This document shows positions 49,845-57,699 of a stretch of DNA of 64,000 bases, in pieces. Source of the stretch: Cereibacter_A sp052244495 (lineage in GTDB: Bacteria > Pseudomonadota > Alphaproteobacteria > Rhodobacterales > Rhodobacteraceae). The stretch lies in assembly GCA_052244495.1 (NCBI GenBank), contig JBQPXH010000001.1. One strand, given 5' to 3'. A program made the position numbers and the translations under genes. Position 1 is the first letter of the stretch. Each line of letters starts with the position of its first letter. The notes beneath the pieces are model-generated. The model ran no database searches. It worked only from the letters and a program-made list of their open reading frames with translations, and was not told where the DNA came from.

Positions 49845-50158
49845 GGTCACTTGCTGTCCTCCGTCCGTCCTCGGAGGGAGCCCGACCTGCGGCGTTTTGT
49901 CAATGAGGATTTTCGATTTTGCGCGCTTGGCGAGCGAAGCGAACATTTCCTCGCGCGAGCGGGAGCCATCATGCCAGAAGCGACGACAGGCACCAGCTGT
50001 CCGAGAGTGTCGGAGCCGCTGGCGCGTGCTCGGGTGCTGCCTTGCGCGCGACTCCGGTGAGGGGTCGTCCCCGCATCCTGACTGACCGCGCCCTCCAGAA
50101 CGGAAAGTGCCGGCCACCGTCCAAGGCGACCGGCCCATCTTGTGCGATCCGGAAGAAA
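49845..50158. other. Intergenic region upstream of glpD
   Basis: These 314 bases must contain the glp promoter. On the minus strand TTGACA occurs near 49898-49903 but I cannot pair it with a good -10. AAATGTTCGCTTCGCTCG (49948-49931) resembles one half of the GlpR (DeoR-family) operator. I see no gene here. Confidence 0.45.
49931..49948 (-). promoter_or_regulatory. Possible GlpR-type operator half-site upstream of glpD
   Basis: AAATGTTCGCTTCGCTCG on the minus strand keeps the AATGTTCG half of the E. coli GlpR consensus, but the second half is poor. It lies about 90 bases upstream of glpD. Regulator gene not in window. Low confidence. Confidence 0.25.
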
Positions 50159-50431
50159 TCAGTCGGCCGGGGCCGTCGTGGGAGGAGCGGGCGCGTTGTC
50201 GGCGCCTACGGGACCGTCGCCGACGCTGCCGCGTGCCGGATCCGCTTCCGTCTCTCCGGAGCGACCGTCGATCAGCACGTCCGCGTCCCTTGGCGCGTTG
50301 CCTTCGACCGCTTCGTATCCCAACCACCAGATCAGGTAGCCAAGGGCGAAGACGAGAACGACGGCAATGCCGATCAGCGGACCCCGGTGACGGCGCTTCT
50401 GCTTCTCGAGGTCCTTTTCGGATGCGGACAT
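50159..50431 (-). CDS. Small single-pass membrane protein, 90 residues
   Basis: The N-terminus is charged (EKDLEKQKRRHRG), followed by one transmembrane helix (about 19-37) and an acidic, proline/alanine-rich C-terminal tail likely outside the membrane. AAGGAG at 8-base spacing fixes the ATG at 50431. No family is recognised. A GGAAC-N16-GGTT motif 47 bases upstream suggests stress-regulated expression, as for the divergent gene at 50765. Confidence 0.75.
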   Translation of the reverse strand: MSASEKDLEKQKRRHRGPLIGIAVVLVFALGYLIWWLGYEAVEGNAPRDADVLIDGRSGETEADPARGSVGDGPVGADNAPAPPTTAPAD

Positions 50432-50478
50432 GCACGGCTCCTTCAGGCTGCGCCGGCGCAGGCCGGCAATCGGCGGTC

Positions 50479-50503
50479 AACCTGCGGATACGGGCAAGGT
50501 TCC
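50479..50503 (-). promoter_or_regulatory. EcfG-type promoter (one mismatch) of the 90-residue membrane protein
   Basis: On the minus strand GGAAC (50503-50499), 16 bases, then GGTT (50482-50479) match the EcfG consensus except the first -10 base. The -10 ends 47 bases upstream of the start codon. Confidence 0.5.
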
Positions 50504-50709
50504 CGACCGGCAGCGAGCACCGACCGGGCGCGTTTCGGAAGCCCGACGGCGGGCCGCGCTGCGCCGACAGGTCAAGCGATGGCCTCGCTGGTCCACCGTG
50601 CCGGAGGCGCCCTTCGCGACGATGACCAGCCTCGACGCGGGCCGCGCGTCGCAGGCTTCGGCTGCGCGCGCTCTGCGACCTCGCGAAGGTTCAGCCTCGC
50701 GGCCGTGCT

Positions 50710-50734
50710 GGAACAACGGCCCGACGTGCCGGTT
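50710..50734 (+). promoter_or_regulatory. EcfG-type promoter (one mismatch) of the gene at 50765
   Basis: GGAAC (50710-50714), 16 bases, then GGTT (50731-50734). The -10 variant GGTT is the same as in the divergent promoter at 50479-50503. It ends 30 bases before the ATG. Confidence 0.5.
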
Positions 50735-50764
50735 CCGCGTCGAGAAAAACAACAGGAGCTTCCG

Positions 50765-51136
50765 ATGGTCCAGCAAAGGTCCGACCGCCCGGCGCGCGAT
50801 GGCGCGCAGTCGCGGCAGTCGTCGCGGGGCGAAACGACCGCCCGCCTCCGCCATGACATCGACCGTGGCGGAACCGGGGACAAGGTCCCGTTCATGGACC
50901 CGGCGGCCGCGCCCCTCGGGACTGATGACGAGGCTGCGGGTACCTCGCCCACGCCCGATCAGATCGCTCATGCGCGGGAGATGGAGACGCGGAACGTGGA
51001 GAATTCGTCCAACGCCTCCGCACGGCCTCGGACCGTGGGCGAACTGGCCGGGAACCAGACCCGCAGAGGTCTCCGGCCGATCCTCATCTTCGGCGCGGTG
51101 ATGGTTCTGGTGGTGATCGTGGCGATCGCGCTCTGA
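50765..51136 (+). CDS. Tail-anchored membrane protein, 123 residues, unknown function
   Basis: The protein has a polar, arginine-rich, probably disordered N-terminal region of about 95 residues and one C-terminal transmembrane helix (about 106-122, ILIFGAVMVLVVIVAIA). It therefore resembles a tail-anchored protein. AGGAG (50754-50758) at 6-base spacing fixes the ATG at 50765; the frame is open far upstream but without coding character. It diverges from the 90-residue membrane protein and both have stress-type promoters. Confidence 0.72.
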   Translation: MVQQRSDRPARDGAQSRQSSRGETTARLRHDIDRGGTGDKVPFMDPAAAPLGTDDEAAGTSPTPDQIAHAREMETRNVENSSNASARPRTVGELAGNQTRRGLRPILIFGAVMVLVVIVAIAL

Positions 51137-51352
51137 GCCTGCGGGTTCACCGAGTCCGTTGCCGCCTCGCCGGCAAAGGATGACGCTGAACTGTCACTTT
51201 CCGCACCGAGCGTAGTGCCGGCTCGCGCTGGCAAGCAATCACGAGGGACCCAAAGGTTCACAATGGAAGGCGCAGCTTCCGGCCTGACCCCGTGTCCATG
51301 ACCGGCGACGACGGCGGTTCGCGCCGCTGACCGTCGCCGTCCGACCCCCGGT

Positions 51353-53686
51353 TCAATCCGGCAGTGCATAGGCGATGACGTAGTCGCCCGGTTTCGTGCC
51401 GACGGATCCGTGACCTCCCGCCACGATCACGACATACTGCCTGCCGTCCTGCTCGTAGGACATCGGCGTCGACTGGCCACCCGCAGGCAGTCGCGCCTGC
51501 CAGAGCTGCTCGCCGGTCGTCAGGTCATAGGCCCGGAAGTAATCGTCGACCGCCGCGCCGAGGAAGGCCACTCCGCCCTTCGTGATGATCGGTCCCCCGA
51601 TCCCCGGCACGCCGAGCTTGAGGGGCAGGGGCAGGGGCGTCATGTCGCGCACCGTGCCGTTCCTGTGCATCCAGGCGATCTCGCCGCTGCGCAGGTCGGC
51701 GCCGGCAACGTAGCCCCACGGCGGGGCCGAGCAGGGCACCTTGAGCGGCCCGAGGAAGGGACCCATGAAGACGCCGTAGGGAGCGCCGTCGTTGCGGTTC
51801 AGGCCCTGCTCGCTTGCCGTCTCGTCCGCACCGGGCGGAGGGATGTCCTCGGCCGGCACGAGACGGACGGTGAAGGGCAGGTAGGTGGGCATCCCGAACA
51901 TCACCATCCGCTCCGGATCCACCGCCACCGATCCCCAGTTGAAGGTGCCGAAATTGCCCGGATAGACGATGGTGCCGTTGAGAGAGGGGGGCGTGTAGCG
52001 GCCCTCGTAGTTCAGACGGTGATACTGGATCCGGCAGGCCAGCTGGTCGTAGATCGTCACGCCCCACATGTCCCTCTCGCGCAGGGCGTCGGGCGAGAAG
52101 CTGAGCGCGGATACGGGCTGCTCCGGTGCCGGTGTCTCCTCGGGCAAGGCGCCCTCCTGCGGGGCCGGCTCCTGTGACACCGGCAGGATGGGCTCGCCCG
52201 TCTCGCGGTTCAGCACGTAGATGTCGCCTTGCTTGGTGGGCTGGACGAGCGCGGGGACGGTCTCGCCCCCGACGTCGAGATCCAGAAGCACCGGCTGCGC
52301 GGGCACGTCCATGTCCCACAGATCGTGGTGCACGGTCTGGAACACCCAGGCCTTGCGGCCGGTCCTCACGTCCAGTGCCACGACCGACGAGGAATGTTCC
52401 TCGACCGCCGGGGATCGTCCCATCCCCAGCTGATCCGGCACCTGGTTGCCGAGCGGGATGTAGACAAGCCCGCGCTGCTCGTCGACCGAGAAGACCGACC
52501 ACGAGTTCGGCGAATTCGCGGTGTAGGTCTCGCCGCTCATCCAGTCGATCGGTGCGGTGTTGTCCGGGTTGCCGCTGTCCCAGTTCCACAGAAGCGCGCC
52601 CGTGTTGGCGTCGAAGGCCCTGATCACGCCGGACTGCGACCGGATCGAGAAGTTGTCGTTGACCGCGCCGCCGATGATGATGCGTCCGTCCACGGCAACC
52701 GGGGGCGAGGTCGAGTAATAGAAGCCCTCGGGCTTGAAGGGCATCCCGTGTTCGAGATGCAGGGTGCCGTTCTCGGCGAAGAAGGTGCAGACCTCTCCCG
52801 AAAGTGCGTCGAGCGCGATCAGCCGCGCGTCTGCCGTGGGCAGGTAGACGCGTGCGGCGCAGAGCTCGCCCTCCGTCCGGTTCGAATCCTTCCAGTAGGT
52901 GACGCCGCGGCAGGTCTGGTGCTGGCGGTCGGGCTCGAGCCCGGAGTTCGCGTCGAAGCGCCAGGCTTCTTTCCCGGTCGCCGCATCCAGTGCGATGGCA
53001 AGGTCGTGAGGGGTGCAGATGTAGAGCCTGTCCCCGATCTTGAGCGGCGTCACCTGATAAGTGGTCTCGGTGACGTCCTGCGGAAGCTTCACGTCGCCGG
53101 TCTGGAATTCCCACACCTGCTCCAGTTCCGCCACGTTCTGGACGTTGATCTGCTCGAGCGGCGAGTAGCGCTGGCCCAGCTGCGTGCGGCCGTACTGATG
53201 CCATTCGCCCGGGGGAACTGCAGGGCCGAGATCGGGTTCGGGATCGACCACTTCGGTCGTGAGGCGTCCGTCATGTCCCGCCTCGTCGCCGGTCCATGAC
53301 CAGATGGCCACGCCGATGGCCGCAAGAAGCGGCAGCGCCAGAGGCAGGCCCGGAGCCGGGCGACCGTCGTCGGTCGTGAGCTGTCGGCGCATGAAAGGCA
53401 GGTAGAGCCATATACCGAGAAGCACGATGACGCCGCCTCGGGGAATGAGCTGCCACCAGTCGAACCCCACCTCCCAGATCGACCAGACGAGCGCGCCGAG
53501 GATCAGCGCCCCGTAGGTCCATTCCGCGGCCGAAGAGCGTCGGAACACCTGCCAGGCCGAAACGAGCATGACGAGGCCGGCGGCGAGGTAGAACCAGCTT
53601 CCTCCCAGCGCGGCGAGCCAGGCCCCCGGGATCAGAAGGCCGAGCCCGGCGAGGGCGAGGACGATGGCGGTAAGGGTTGCGATCAA
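51353..53686 (-). CDS. gcd: Membrane-bound PQQ-dependent glucose dehydrogenase
   Basis: This quinoprotein oxidises glucose (or related sugars) to gluconolactone in the periplasm and passes electrons to ubiquinone. The 777-residue protein has five N-terminal transmembrane segments (to about residue 135), then an eight-bladed PQQ propeller with motifs such as GEWHQYGRTQLGQRYSPL, DVTETTYQVTPL and the final IVAGGHGSVGTKPGDYVIAY. PQQ biosynthesis genes are absent from the window. A perfect EcfG-type promoter lies 35 bases upstream, so it may be stress-induced. Confidence 0.93.
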   Translation of the reverse strand: MIATLTAIVLALAGLGLLIPGAWLAALGGSWFYLAAGLVMLVSAWQVFRRSSAAEWTYGALILGALVWSIWEVGFDWWQLIPRGGVIVLLGIWLYLPFMRRQLTTDDGRPAPGLPLALPLLAAIGVAIWSWTGDEAGHDGRLTTEVVDPEPDLGPAVPPGEWHQYGRTQLGQRYSPLEQINVQNVAELEQVWEFQTGDVKLPQDVTETTYQVTPLKIGDRLYICTPHDLAIALDAATGKEAWRFDANSGLEPDRQHQTCRGVTYWKDSNRTEGELCAARVYLPTADARLIALDALSGEVCTFFAENGTLHLEHGMPFKPEGFYYSTSPPVAVDGRIIIGGAVNDNFSIRSQSGVIRAFDANTGALLWNWDSGNPDNTAPIDWMSGETYTANSPNSWSVFSVDEQRGLVYIPLGNQVPDQLGMGRSPAVEEHSSSVVALDVRTGRKAWVFQTVHHDLWDMDVPAQPVLLDLDVGGETVPALVQPTKQGDIYVLNRETGEPILPVSQEPAPQEGALPEETPAPEQPVSALSFSPDALRERDMWGVTIYDQLACRIQYHRLNYEGRYTPPSLNGTIVYPGNFGTFNWGSVAVDPERMVMFGMPTYLPFTVRLVPAEDIPPPGADETASEQGLNRNDGAPYGVFMGPFLGPLKVPCSAPPWGYVAGADLRSGEIAWMHRNGTVRDMTPLPLPLKLGVPGIGGPIITKGGVAFLGAAVDDYFRAYDLTTGEQLWQARLPAGGQSTPMSYEQDGRQYVVIVAGGHGSVGTKPGDYVIAYALPD

Positions 53687-53720
53687 GTTCCGGCTCCTTG
53701 GCAGGCGATGTCACCTTGGC

Positions 53721-53746
53721 AACGGGACCGGTCGCCCGTGGGTTCC
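53721..53746 (-). promoter_or_regulatory. EcfG-type promoter of gcd (perfect match)
   Basis: On the minus strand GGAAC (53746-53742), 17 bases, then CGTT (53724-53721). The -10 ends 34 bases before the gcd ATG at 53686. Confidence 0.75.
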
Positions 53747-54011
53747 AGCAGCTTCATCATCTTCGCCGCAGGTGCGAAGGGTTCGTGGCTGACTCCCGAT
53801 CCGGCGGTCTCGCGCGTGTCGCGCCTCGACCGGGTTGAAGGTCGGATCGCGGGCAAGAAACTCATGCAGCGAGGAGGAGGGCACCGCGCGCCCGTGCAGC
53901 GAAGGGTCGAGCGGGTGCAGTCGAGATGGGGCAGGTGGCCATGCTCCTTCTCCGAAGTCCGGAACTTGCCGTTCCGCATGTTCACGATCCGAAGCCGCCA
54001 CATGCGCAAGC

Positions 54012-54039
54012 GAAAGGCGCGCGGGTTGCCCCGCGCGCC
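54012..54039 (-). terminator. Terminator of the PRC-barrel protein gene
   Basis: On the minus strand GGCGCGCGGG pairs with CCCGCGCGCC (arms 54030-54039 and 54016-54025) and is followed by TTTCGCTT. The stem is very strong but the T-run is short. Confidence 0.7.
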
Positions 54040-54062
54040 TCGTGTAGATCCTGCGGATGGGA

Positions 54063-54686
54063 TTATTCGGTCGCCGTGTATTCGGGCAGCGCCTCGAGCT
54101 CCTCGCGCGACATCGGAAGATAGACGCGCACTTCGCTCTGATCCGCGTTGGTGTAGATCTGCAGATCCTCGAACGGGACCGCGACATTGCGCGCGCCGAT
54201 CCCAAGGAAACCGCCGACGTCGAAGATCACCTGTTCGATCTTGCCGTCCTCGGCCAGCACGAAGTCCGAGATACCGCTGACGGATTCGTCGTTCATCGAG
54301 TAGACGGCCGCATCCTGAAGGTCCTCGGCGGTCATCGGCTCGCCCGAGTACATCGTGAAGCCTTCGGGAACCTGCATGCCACCGGCAGCGCCGTCGGTCG
54401 CCATCCCGGTATCCGTTCCGGTCATGCCGGTGTCAGTGCCGGTCATGCCGGTATCCGCCTCGGTATCGGTGCCGGTCATTCCGGTGCCGGTCGTGCCGTC
54501 AGTGGTCGGCGTCATGTCCGAACCTTCGGCCGGCGGGGTCGCCATGTCGGTGCCGGTGGCGGGCGGAGTCGTGGTGTCCGTCGTTGCGGGCGGCGTCGTG
54601 GCATCGGGCGTTGCGGTATCCTGAGCCAGAGCCGTGTAAGCGGTTGTCGAAGCCAGAAGCGCCGAGAGGGCAATGACTTTCTTCAT
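54063..54686 (-). CDS. Secreted PRC-barrel domain protein with Thr/Gly-rich repeats
   Basis: This 207-residue protein has a Sec signal peptide (1-21), then a low-complexity segment (about 22-105) with tandem TGMTGTDT-like repeats, then a PRC-barrel domain (about 115-200) with FVLAEDGKIEQVIFDVGGFLGIGARNVAVPF in its core. PRC barrels bind RNA or proteins; secreted versions in alphaproteobacteria are often stress-induced. It has a one-mismatch stress promoter and its own terminator. Confidence 0.85.
   Translation of the reverse strand: MKKVIALSALLASTTAYTALAQDTATPDATTPPATTDTTTPPATGTDMATPPAEGSDMTPTTDGTTGTGMTGTDTEADTGMTGTDTGMTGTDTGMATDGAAGGMQVPEGFTMYSGEPMTAEDLQDAAVYSMNDESVSGISDFVLAEDGKIEQVIFDVGGFLGIGARNVAVPFEDLQIYTNADQSEVRVYLPMSREELEALPEYTATE
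54408..54500. repeat. Tandem repeats inside the PRC-barrel protein gene
   Basis: Units built around GGTCATGCCGGT recur with a period near 24 bases and encode the TGMTGTDT repeats. Such repeats can change copy number by slippage. Confidence 0.6.
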
Positions 54687-54748
54687 GTTGCGATCCTTTC
54701 GCCTTTAAAGACTAATTGGACAGAGCCGTTAAGGCCTGCTGGTAATCC

Positions 54749-54773
54749 AACGGGTCGGAAGAGGGTTGGTTTC
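54749..54773 (-). promoter_or_regulatory. EcfG-type promoter of the PRC-barrel protein gene (one mismatch)
   Basis: On the minus strand GAAAC (54773-54769), 16 bases, then CGTT (54752-54749). It differs by one base in the -35. The -10 ends 62 bases before the ATG. Confidence 0.5.
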
Positions 54774-55047
54774 GCACGGCAAAACCCGAATGCGGGCGGT
54801 CATGCCATCAGGCGAATTATCGCCCAATCAGCGCGATTTGATGAGCGGAAAATTGCCAGCCCCCGATCATCGCTGGGATGTGAGGGAACAAGATGCCTGG
54901 ATCGCGTGGGGACTGCCGGGCTTCCGACCTCGTTCAGGACCGTCGGCGGCGGCGTCCCCACAGGCTTTCTGTCGCGCATGTCATGCGTCTGCTCAACGAG
55001 CCGTGGCGGATGGAGGCCATCTTTCAGGCGGATTGCGTCAGGTGATG

Positions 55048-55078
55048 AAAAAAGCGGCGCGCCCGAAGGTGCGCCGCT
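55048..55078 (-). terminator. Intrinsic terminator of the Thr/Ser-rich secreted protein gene
   Basis: On the minus strand AGCGGCGC (55078-55071) pairs with GCGCCGCT (55060-55053) over a 10-base loop, followed by a run of T (55053-55048). Confidence 0.88.
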
Positions 55079-55104
55079 GCCGGATCGCGCGGAATGTCGC
55101 GACG

Positions 55105-55857
55105 TCAGAAGGTCTCCACCATCTGGCAGATCTGCGTCCAGGAGGTGAGGGATACGGCCGCCGAGTCGAACTCGCGCGTGCCGGGCGTGTCATCGGATCC
55201 GGACTCGGATGCTGCCTCGGTGCTCGAGGTATTCGTGGCGTTCATGCTCGCCTCGCCCGTTCCGACGGTGGCTCCGCCCGCCGCCGGATTGGTCGTGGCG
55301 CCGGTTCCGGCGTCGGACGGGCTGCCGGTCATCGCCTGCTCGGCGGCCGTCACCCGCTCTTCCGAGGTGCCGGGGCCGGCCGTCGTGCCGGTGTCCTGCG
55401 TGGTCGCGTCGCTCTCGCCGACGTTGCTCACCTTCGTGTCGGGATGGCCCGTCGTGTCGTCCGCGGGCAGCGTGCCGGAACCGGCCGCCTCCTCGCCGGT
55501 GGGCTGACCGATCGGGCTTGTCGCGCCGCCGCTCGCGGACCCTTCGGCCGGCACGGTGCCGGCAGAGGTCCCGCCCGAAGTGCCCGCTGCATCGGTCCCG
55601 ACACCCGCGGTCCCGAAGGAGGCGCAATCGTCGCGGACTTGGCTCTTCTGCTCCTCGGAGAGCGAGTCCCAGCTGGAGCGGACTTCCGCCTCGGTCCTCA
55701 TGGTCATCGAGCCACCAGGGTTGAAGAAGGTGTCGACCATGGGCGCATCCCAGTCGCGTCCCATGGTCGTGCCCTGCGCGGTCGTCGTCTGCGCTGCGGC
55801 GGCACTGGCCAGAAGGCCGGCCAGGCCCGCGATCAAGGGTAACCGGAAAACGTTCAT
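55105..55857 (-). CDS. Secreted Thr/Gly/Ser-rich protein, unknown function
   Basis: This 250-residue protein has a signal peptide (1-22), a conserved-looking N-terminal part with WDSLSEEQKSQVRDDCASF (about 63-81), a long low-complexity middle (about 83-220) of Thr, Gly, Ser and Ala, and a short C-terminal segment with SLTSWTQICQMVETF. The two cysteines (near 79 and 244) could pair. It is 63 bases after the BON-domain gene and probably in the same transcript. No family is recognised. Confidence 0.75.
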   Translation of the reverse strand: MNVFRLPLIAGLAGLLASAAAAQTTTAQGTTMGRDWDAPMVDTFFNPGGSMTMRTEAEVRSSWDSLSEEQKSQVRDDCASFGTAGVGTDAAGTSGGTSAGTVPAEGSASGGATSPIGQPTGEEAAGSGTLPADDTTGHPDTKVSNVGESDATTQDTGTTAGPGTSEERVTAAEQAMTGSPSDAGTGATTNPAAGGATVGTGEASMNATNTSSTEAASESGSDDTPGTREFDSAAVSLTSWTQICQMVETF

Positions 55858-55920
55858 ATCTGATCCTTTCTCTCTCTCGTGGTCTCGGCGGGGAGGGCGG
55901 CCGCGAGGGCCGCCCGCCGC

Positions 55921-56832
55921 TCAGGCCTGAGTGTTCTGCGAGCCGCTGCCGAAGCTGCCGCCGCCGCTGTCCGTATCCGATCCGCCGCTAGAGCCGGCTC
56001 CGAACGTGCTGCCGCCGGAACCCGAAGCGCCCGTGCCGTCGCGCACACGCAGGTTGTTCTGCACATGCCGGACGCCCGAGACGGAGTCGGTGCAATCCTC
56101 GGCGCGGCGCTTCTCCATCTTCGACGAGACCTGGCCGCTCAGCGTGACTTCGCCGCTCGCGACCGAGACCTCGATGTCGGAGGCGTCGAGACGGGGATCC
56201 TCGCTCAGTCGGTCGTTGACGTCGTCGTGAATCCGCTCGTCCGAGCGCTGGTAGCCGCGCGGGCCCTTGCCGCGGTGGTCGGCCTCCCGCCGCCGGCTCG
56301 CGTCGTCATCTCCCATCCAGGAGCGGACTTCGTCCGCGGCGCGCTCCATGAAGCCGCGCTCGTCCGACGGGTGACCGAAGCGCTCGCCATGACCGCGTCC
56401 GCGCTGGTCCCAACCGCGACCTGACTGGCGTCCGTAGCTCCACGACTGCTCGTCCTGAGGACGACGCTCGGAGTAGGGGTCATAGCCTCGGCCATAGTCG
56501 CGCTCCTGCGCGCCGTAGCCGCCGCGATGCGCGTCACGGTCGCGGGGATCGAAGCCTGCAGCTCCGAAGCCGTAGCCGCTTGCTGCGTCCATCCCCCGGC
56601 TCGCGGGGCCGCGATCGCGTGAGCCGGAGCCGTCATCCTCCTGGCCGCGATCCTGATAGCGTGCATCGAACCGGTCGCGGTAGCGTTCACGTTCGTCGCG
56701 ACTGGCGCGCATGCCGCCCCGGTCGCGATAGCCTTCGTCCCGGTCCTCGCGATAGCGGTCCCCCGCGTAGCGCTGCGTGTCCCGGTCTTCGCTCCAACCG
56801 CGATTGTCGGTTTCGAATTTCGACTGTGCCAT
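55921..56832 (-). CDS. BON domain protein with Arg/Asp/Gly-rich N-terminus
   Basis: This 303-residue protein has a long charged RD/RG-rich, probably disordered region (1-190), a BON domain (about 200-268: ERIHDDVNDRLSEDPRLDA, then VSVASGEVTLSGQVSSKMEK) and a Gly/Ser-rich tail. It has no clear signal peptide. BON domains bind phospholipids and appear in stress proteins such as OsmY. GGAGGATC gives the start at 56832. A perfect EcfG-type promoter lies 66 bases upstream. Confidence 0.88.
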   Translation of the reverse strand: MAQSKFETDNRGWSEDRDTQRYAGDRYREDRDEGYRDRGGMRASRDERERYRDRFDARYQDRGQEDDGSGSRDRGPASRGMDAASGYGFGAAGFDPRDRDAHRGGYGAQERDYGRGYDPYSERRPQDEQSWSYGRQSGRGWDQRGRGHGERFGHPSDERGFMERAADEVRSWMGDDDASRRREADHRGKGPRGYQRSDERIHDDVNDRLSEDPRLDASDIEVSVASGEVTLSGQVSSKMEKRRAEDCTDSVSGVRHVQNNLRVRDGTGASGSGGSTFGAGSSGGSDTDSGGGSFGSGSQNTQA

Positions 56833-56897
56833 GTCTGATCCTCCATCGAGCTTCACTGGAAGGCACAGAGCCTTCGGTGTTTTCAGACGGCCCATGC

Positions 56898-56922
56898 AAC
56901 GGGCGCTGCGGATGAATGTTCC
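56898..56922 (-). promoter_or_regulatory. EcfG-type promoter of the BON-domain gene (perfect match)
   Basis: On the minus strand GGAAC (56922-56918), 16 bases, then CGTT (56901-56898). The -10 ends 65 bases before the ATG at 56832. Confidence 0.75.
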
Positions 56923-57182
56923 AGCATCGCCGGGTGACGTGGATCCTGGGCCTGACTGTGCCTGACACCGCCGGCGCGGCGCGGCGCGCCCACGCGCGCA
57001 ACGCAAAGCCAGAGCGTCCGTGGGGCGCTGAACAGCCGAAAACAGCCAGAGCATGCGTGTGCCGCTGAACGGCCGTGAAGACGTCCGCGGGACGCATTTC
57101 CGCGCGAGGCCGAGCCCGCCGTCCGAAGCGGCAGCGGCCGACGGGGCGCGGGCGGACCTTCACTTCGGAGTGATCGGCAGAG

Positions 57183-57208
57183 GGAACCAGCCCGGCCGCC
57201 TCTGCATT
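57183..57208 (+). promoter_or_regulatory. Possible EcfG-type promoter of the proline-rich gene (one mismatch)
   Basis: GGAAC (57183-57187), 17 bases, then CATT (57205-57208). The -10 ends 64 bases before the ATG at 57273, the same distance as for the BON gene. Confidence 0.4.
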
Positions 57209-57272
57209 GAGGGGCCGAGGGGGAGGATGCGGATCAGCCAGGTCCTCCCGGAACAGCCGCAGAGGACATCTC

Positions 57273-57443
57273 ATGACGTCACCAGCCCGGCCTCCGGGGC
57301 CCATACCCACGCCTCCGGCGGATCCTGACCCGGACGTGACGCCCGGACCGCTGCCCGGACCGGGAGAAAGCCCGGACGTGCCGCCCACCGAGCCGGATCT
57401 TCCGGGCGAAGGGCCGGGAGTACCGCCCACCTTGCCCGTCTGA
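57273..57443 (+). CDS. Proline-rich peptide, 56 residues
   Basis: The ATG at 57273 follows GAGGA at about 7-base spacing. The product is almost all Pro, Asp, Glu, Gly and Thr, in PDPDVTPGPLPGPGESPD-like repeats, so it should be disordered and acidic. No signal or membrane segment is seen. It lies 34 bases before a 24-codon membrane peptide gene and both precede one terminator. Real but functionally opaque. Confidence 0.5.
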   Translation: MTSPARPPGPIPTPPADPDPDVTPGPLPGPGESPDVPPTEPDLPGEGPGVPPTLPV

Positions 57444-57477
57444 TCGAGCCTCTCGTCAATTCATCAAGGAGCTTACC

Positions 57478-57552
57478 GTGAACAGCATCATCTACATCGT
57501 GGGCCTCGTCGTCATCGTCATCGCCATTCTTTCCTTCCTCGGCCTGCGCTGA
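57478..57552 (+). CDS. 24-residue hydrophobic membrane peptide
   Basis: GTG at 57478 has a strong AAGGAG (57466-57471) at 6-base spacing. The product MNSIIYIVGLVVIVIAILSF plus LGLR is one transmembrane helix with a C-terminal arginine. Short hydrophobic proteins of this type with the FLGLR ending appear in many alphaproteobacteria, to my recollection, with unknown function. It is too short for normal gene finders. Confidence 0.7.
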   Translation: MNSIIYIVGLVVIVIAILSFLGLR

Positions 57553-57646
57553 CGACTTCGGGGTGCAAGCCCCTCCTGTGAGAGTGACCGGCCCATCGGC
57601 CGCGTATGAGTGAAGAAGAATATCAGTAACCGAGTACGAGTAGCCG

Positions 57647-57672
57647 GGCCCTGCGACGATCGCAGGGCCTTT
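57647..57672 (+). terminator. Terminator after the 24-residue peptide gene
   Basis: GGCCCTGCGA (57647-57656) pairs perfectly with TCGCAGGGCC (57660-57669) over 3 bases, followed by three T. It lies about 95 bases after the 24-residue peptide gene. Confidence 0.7.
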
Positions 57673-57699
57673 GGTGTGCGTGGAAGGCCCTTCAGGAAC

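Larger units (their letters stand above)
53687..54062. other. Intergenic region between gcd and the PRC-barrel gene
   Basis: These 376 bases contain the gcd promoter at 53721-53746 and the terminator of the PRC-barrel gene at 54012-54039. I see no gene in the remainder; open frames have no ribosome sites. Confidence 0.5.
54687..55104. other. Intergenic region between two secreted-protein genes
   Basis: These 418 bases contain the candidate promoter at 54749-54773 and the terminator at 55048-55078. A plus-strand frame at 54893-55045 (50 codons, with a GAGGGA site) is possible but has no other support. I see no other gene. Confidence 0.45.
56833..57272. other. Intergenic region between the BON gene and the proline-rich gene
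   Basis: These 440 bases carry two divergent candidate stress promoters, minus-strand 56898-56922 and plus-strand 57183-57208. I see no gene in between. Confidence 0.5.

Noticed and set aside
51340..51365. GGTTCAATCC, like a tRNA T-arm
   Set aside because: No acceptor, D-arm or anticodon stem can be built around it, and it overlaps the gcd stop.
54893..55045. 50-codon plus-strand frame with a GAGGGA ribosome-like site
   Set aside because: Arg-rich product without recognisable fold. It ends in the terminator of a minus-strand gene and has no promoter that I can see.
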